A stretch of DNA of 64,000 nucleotides, from positions 4,836,001 through 4,900,000 of the forward strand of contig NGZR01000002.1 in the NCBI GenBank assembly GCA_002197995.1. Reading direction: 5' to 3'. Origin of the DNA: Gaeumannomyces sp. JS-464. Lineage: Eukaryota > Ascomycota > Sordariomycetes > Magnaporthales > Magnaporthaceae. The position numbers and the translations under genes were made by a program. Below the pieces are notes generated by a model. That model was not told where the DNA came from. It worked only from the letters and a program-made list of their open reading frames with translations, and did not search any database. Position 1 is the stretch's first letter. Every line of letters starts with the position of its first letter. Below are positions 59,301-64,000 of the stretch, one piece after another.

Positions 59301-59706
59301 CTCGAGACAGCTTCGTGCACGATTGCATGCCTCGTTGTGCTTGACACAACCCGGAAGCGCACATATCTTCGACGCGCGATCGCTTCTGGCAACTCGAACA
59401 GCCAAAAGGTCTGCCTCAACGCGACCGTTCAAGGTGGCTGACGTTGCGCCGACGCCTGCTCAGGCCTGGGCCGAGAGGATTCTTGCTGCTGTCGCGCCGA
59501 GCCCGTCTGCCGGCTTCTCGCGCGTTGAGGCCTGCGTCCGGGAGCGCTGCTAGCGCCGGGGTCGGCCTCTTCGTCGGGCGGCTACTTTGTTTTGTTGAGG
59601 GATAAAAATCAGAGACGCAAGCACTGGCACGTCTCGGCCAGCGGCGTGACTCCCCCGTGGCAGCAAAGGTGTCCCAGTCTCATGACTGGCGCTCTTTGAG
59701 GCCACG

Positions 59707-62700
59707 ATGGATGATGTCTCCTGCGATTTGATCTACGTTGACCGGAGCGTCCGGGAGGACCGTGTGATTCGTGCGCCCTCACGCGGTTCCGGCGGCTTCG
59801 GTTGCTTTCACGATGCGGCCCGCGGCTGTGAGACCCAGACGCTAAGGGAAAACGTCGCTTTGCTGCTTGAAGCCATTGGCGATGGTTAGTTCCCCTCCCT
59901 CGTTGCCAAGTATTTCCTAGTGCCTGGAATAGTACATCAAATTTTCGGGGTGTGTCTTGAGACTGACAAGGAGCGGCGCCAGTCCACTTGTGCGGCACCG
60001 GGTTGGCCTGCATGTCGCAATTATTTGACCAGCACGGCACCTCGACGGCAGAGACGAAGCCGACTGTCGTGTTGATAGACGTTCCCAGCAACGAGCGTCT
60101 TCCAGACGAGGATCGCTCTAGGCCTACCTCGCCCCATTCAGACCCATCTGACAACGAGCGCGGACCGGACTCGGCCGACGGAGACGGCTATGGAATCCGG
60201 CTTCTTCAGATGATCGTATCGGAAGCGCACTTGCGGAACATGTCCAGCCTGGTGGTGCCTATACCTATAATCAGCTTCCCCGGGGCTGGCCGCGGGGCGC
60301 GAGAGCCGATGGCTCCGACACGCCGGGTGTCTCAGCGCTGGAAGGGGGCCGATCGGTGGCAGATCGCCGGCTACTCAAGCGATGCTTGGATCTGGGCGCA
60401 ACCGATGTTTTGGTCAATCCCGTGTACTCCGCGACGTCGATACAAACCCACGCATACCGAGCCCACAAGGAGGCTCTCAAGGAGAGGCAGGCCATTCTCG
60501 AGCTCAAGCGCGGCCGCAAGCGATCTTGGGTGGGAGTGGACGAACAAAAGCCGTTCGCATACCTCCGGGAAGCCATGGTCTCTGGCCTTATGAGCGGCAT
60601 CTGCCGCCCCGGCGACGACCAAGACGACCGTGTCTCGAGCATTAGGATCAGAGTGCCTCCTGAGCGACGGTCGCAGATCACCGGGATGGTTTCTGAGTGG
60701 GACTTTTGCGCCCACGACCTCAGCGATGACGATCTAATAGTTGCTGCCTCGTCCATGTTGAAGCACGCCCTTACCATGCCAGAGTTGGAGCGCTGGCGCC
60801 TGCCGACCGGTGCGTTTTCTGTCTTCTCTGCTCCATCTCGTCTTTCTTTTTTCTGTTTCACTGTGTTTCTGTTTTTCTTGTTGTTTTCTTGTTGTTTTTC
60901 TTCTTTGCCGTTTGTTGCGTAGGTGTAGAGGCGCATGTCTTTATGTTTGGGTGTGTGTGTGTGTGCGTGTGTGTATGTGTCGGTGTCAAAGTGTTTGCTT
61001 TGTTCCCCATTCTTTTTTTTTCTTTTTTTTCCTTCTCGCCTGATTCGCTTGCTGACCGCCTCTTTCCACCACCCGCAGATCAACTTATAACCTATCTGAT
61101 CGCGTGCCGGGCTGCTTACAATAGCTTCGTGCCGTACCATAACTTTCGGCATGTCATCGATGTGCTGCAGGCGACCTTCCACTTCTTGGTCCAAATCAGT
61201 GCGCTGCCGCCGTTCCCTGTCCCCGCTGATCAAGATGGGGCCGTGCCGACACGGACCCCGCCGACCTCCCCCATGGCCGGCCTGCTGGAGCCGTTTGAGG
61301 CCTTGACTCTACTCGTCACCGCGATTGGCCATGACGTGGGCCACCCTGGCGTCAACAATGGCTTTCTGGTCACGCTTAACGCGCCTCTAGCACAGCTGTA
61401 CAATGACCGCTCGGTGCTCGAGTCTTTCCACTGCGCAGCATATTCGCAGATTTTGCGGAGGCACTGGCCTGCCGCGTTCGAGGATCTGCGAATGCGAAAG
61501 CTCATGATCAGCTCCATTCTGGCCACCGACATGGGCCTCCATTTCGACTACATGAAGAAGCTCGGCGACCTCCAGGAGAAGCTACAAGCTAACAACACCA
61601 CGGAAGGATGGAATGGCCGAATGATCGAGGAGCAGAAGGCTCTCCTGTGCGCCCTTCTCATCAAGTGCGCTGACATCAGCAATGTGGTATGTACAACCCA
61701 CCTCCATGACGATGCCGCTCGGGCTGGACGAGGAAACTAACCAATCCGCAATTCTCACTTCCAGGCTCGGAAACATGACACTGCCCTGAAGTGGACTCAC
61801 ATTCTGTCGGACGAATTCTCGCGCCAGGCATCCATGGAGGTTGAGCTTGAGATCCCGTCGTCTCTAATGTCGCCTCCAAAGAAGGACCCCATGTCCCTAT
61901 CCAAGGCTCAGCTAGGCTTTATGAACTTGTTCGCAATACCCCTATTCCAGGGCGTTGCCGACATACTGCCGCAAACGCGATACTGCGTAGACGAGCTGGA
62001 GATGAACAAGACTCTATTCCAGAAGATGGTGGAGGAAGAGGTGGCTAGGCAGCTCAACAAGCCAAGACCGGTTCGTGATGGCACTATGTCACCTAGGACG
62101 ATGAGCATTGCCATCACCCCAGACACCGACAGAGACGGCCGATCCCCGTCCGGCATGGCTATCTCACGTGGTGTGTCCCCCACAGAGACCTCGATGCCGT
62201 TTTCAATGACGGAGGAGAAGCCGGCCAAGGCTTCGTGCAAGCCTTCCCACGTGCCGGCGCTCCCCCACAAGTACCAAGAAGTGAACGGCATCACGACGTC
62301 GTTCGATGCCGTCGCCGACTTCGCCGCGAGCGATCCTTTTGGTATGCACGATACCCGACCGCCGACGTCCCGAAAGCAACGCTGTAGCGAAGCGACCGAG
62401 GGTAGCGCGTCTGCACCTGGTGCTGGGGACTGGGCGTCGCAGGCTACCAGCGCGACGACGGGCAAGATGCCTCTCTCGCCTAGCACGCAGGGCACCAGCA
62501 TCATCAGCCAAGAATCCCTGGAGCGGCCATCAAGCGTCCCTCTGCCCGCTGTCGAAGCCCCCGAGTACGAGCACGAACCCCTAGGCAGCCATCCGCCAGA
62601 ATCGAGGCTGGACAAGAGCCACTCGGATTCGAGGCTGGGCACAAGCCCTTCTTCTATGTATGCAGAAGAAGACTCGTCTACCTCAACCAACGCCAAGCTC

Positions 62701-62820
62701 TCGGTAGAAGCCAAGACTCTCAAAAAGAAACCTAGCAGGTTCCGCATGAACGCCTTCCCCTTTTTCCGCCGACACAGAGGTGCCAGTCCTCCCGTGCCGG
62801 CCGCTGATACTGCTGGATGA
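59707..62820 (+). CDS. PDE2: Class I 3',5'-cyclic nucleotide phosphodiesterase (high-affinity cAMP PDE)
   Basis: Exons 59707-59884, 59983-60809, 61079-61686 and 61765-62820 give 889 residues after one base is restored. The N-terminus MDDVSCDLIYVDRSV and a regulatory region (VHLCGTGLACMSQLF, GATDVLVNPVY) precede the catalytic domain. That domain has the metal-binding set of class I enzymes: YHNFRHVIDV, GHDVGHPGVNN and KCADISN, then ALKWTHILSDEFSRQ and AQLGFMNLFAIPLFQ. The last about 250 residues are disordered, Ser/Pro-rich and end in a basic KKKPSRFRMNAFPFFRRHR segment. By family it hydrolyses cAMP and resets PKA signalling. The frame breaks at GGGG 60294-60297: adding one G joins SFPGAGRG to ARADGSDTPGVSALEGG. 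Intron 2 is unusually long (269 nt) and GT-rich. Confidence 0.94.
60951..60980 (+). repeat. GT-rich dinucleotide tract in PDE2 intron 2
   Basis: An imperfect (GT)n run inside the second intron, flanked by T-rich tracts. It explains the unusual length of this intron. Confidence 0.8.
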
Positions 62821-64000
62821 GAGGTCGACTGAGACTCGGGAAGGACATGATGTGCAGGCTGTGTTTTGGCCGCCGACCTGCCCCCGAAACGCCCGGCTTT
62901 GGCAGCCTACGCAGGCGCCGTGATGTGATGACTGGGGCGTTTTCAACGGGGCATCCTACCGTCTCGACACGCGACGCTCAAACCGAATCCATCGGGCCGA
63001 CGACGTCGCGAAGACAGGTTACGACATATTATGATCGATAACGTTGCGAGTAGGATCAGCGTCTTGGGCACCGGTCCTGACGAGCTCATGCTGTCGCAGC
63101 ACGAGAATACTGGACGAGTAAGTCGTCCCGGCAATGGCCTAAAAGATATAATGATTATGGGCATACGCCAGCCGCCATGGCTGGCGACGGAGAAAAGACG
63201 CGAACACAATCCTCATCATTTTCATTTACCTAGGTCCTATACGGCGCTGCATCGTTTAGCCTTTTTTTTTGTTTGTTTTTATTTACCACACTGTTCCTTT
63301 CCCTTTACTTTGTTCAGGTCGCACCTACTTATTCTTCCCTCATGTTTACCTTTTCTTTGTCAGGTTTTTTTTCTCTCACTATTCTCTTCTGTTCCTTTTG
63401 TTAAATACTCTCCTCTGTTTTTGGCGCATCATTTCCCTCTTCAACCTTGCCAGGCGGTGGGCATTTCGGTTCGACCTCAGTCTCGTTCGGATATTGAGCC
63501 GGGGAGAAGAAGCCTTGAGGGTATTTCGGTGGAAATCGCTATGGCTCGAGCAATTCCGTATATACCCGAGCATTTTGAACCGAGGGAAGACGGGCGAATG
63601 GAATAGAGGGCTACTACACGAAGGGTAGCCCATGCTGCCACGAGCGACAGCCGCCATGGCTTGTAGTGCACGACACTTTGTATCAATAGATGGAAAACAG
63701 GGACGGAGAAAGGGTGTTTGGCGCGAATGGGTGCCAGACCGTGCCAATGACAGGAAGGGGCCGGTATCAATGTATTAATACGGAGACTGTGGTATTGTCT
63801 ATACTCAAGCCTTCGGGGCATGTTTCATCTATCAGTTGGGGGCAGCACAACCAATAATGGCGCCGGGTCTCAAAGGCCCATAGCACATAGAATAGCAATG
63901 TTTATGTTGACCACTGGATCAAGAGAGCTAGGCGCACGATTGTGCTGGTTGGCGTTGGACTGAAAATCGAGAGTAAGTCTAGGACTGCGCTAGTTTATCT
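62821..64000. other. Downstream region of PDE2
   Basis: This is the PDE2 3' UTR and flanking DNA. T-rich stretches occupy 63258-63430. The open frame 63031-63606 ends in simple T/C-rich text and has no motif. I see no further gene before the window ends. Confidence 0.45.

Larger units (their letters stand above)
54626..59706. other. 5-kb region without a supported gene; includes the long PDE2 leader
   Basis: It holds the UBP12 3' UTR, an A26 run (56350-56375), a TTGA repeat (55736-55763) and dense TACCTA motifs (57840-57905). From about 58250 to 59600 the plus strand is markedly C/T-rich with few purines, consistent with a long 5' leader for PDE2. The open frames here lack motifs and conserved-looking segments. 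Confidence 0.45.

Overview
The window is nuclear DNA from a filamentous ascomycete (Pezizomycotina), most likely a Sordariomycete. The evidence is: GC-rich genes on both strands; many short introns (about 50-100 nt) with GTAAGT/GTATGT-type donors, CTAAC/CTGAC branch sites and YAG acceptors; long C/T-rich leaders; and protein sequences typical of that group. I cannot name the species. There is no operon logic, no CRISPR array, no tRNA or rRNA that I can see, and no recognisable transposon. The gene set is mostly housekeeping and regulatory.

Layout, left to right: an LCAT/lipase-like alpha/beta hydrolase running off the left edge (-); a GTT1-like glutathione S-transferase (-); delta-COP/RET2 (-); a large acidic fungal protein with a 12-bp coding repeat (+); a NIPA-type magnesium transporter (+); ribosomal protein uS3/RPS3 (-); a myotubularin phosphoinositide phosphatase (+); the PP2A scaffold subunit (+); the eEF1A lysine methyltransferase EFM4 (-); a long glutamine-rich fungal protein (-); a candidate small gene (+); a small secreted cysteine-containing protein (-); the complex I subunit NDUFS6 (-), divergent from the exosome cofactor MPP6 (+); an insulysin/STE23 M16 metalloprotease (+); a UBP12-type ubiquitin protease with DUSP domain (+); and a class I cyclic-AMP phosphodiesterase PDE2 (+). 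Several kilobase-scale gaps (10.5-13.1, 39.5-43.3 and 54.6-59.7 kb) hold no gene that I can support.

The most interesting signal is at RPS3. After its normal TAG stop the same frame stays open for 79 more codons, with the same strong codon bias as the ribosomal gene, no usable ATG at its head, and then a second TAG. This looks like a genuinely translated C-terminal extension reached by stop-codon readthrough, by A-to-I editing of UAG to UGG, or by an unrecognised splice. A simple C-to-T error or mutation in this sequence is the main alternative.

The second signal is technical but matters for anyone annotating this window. At least seven otherwise intact genes contain reading-frame breaks. 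Many sit in or beside short G or C runs and are explained by one lost base. Two exceptions look like one extra base. This points to indel errors in the assembly rather than to many pseudogenes, although the myotubularin tail is broken so often that decay cannot be excluded.
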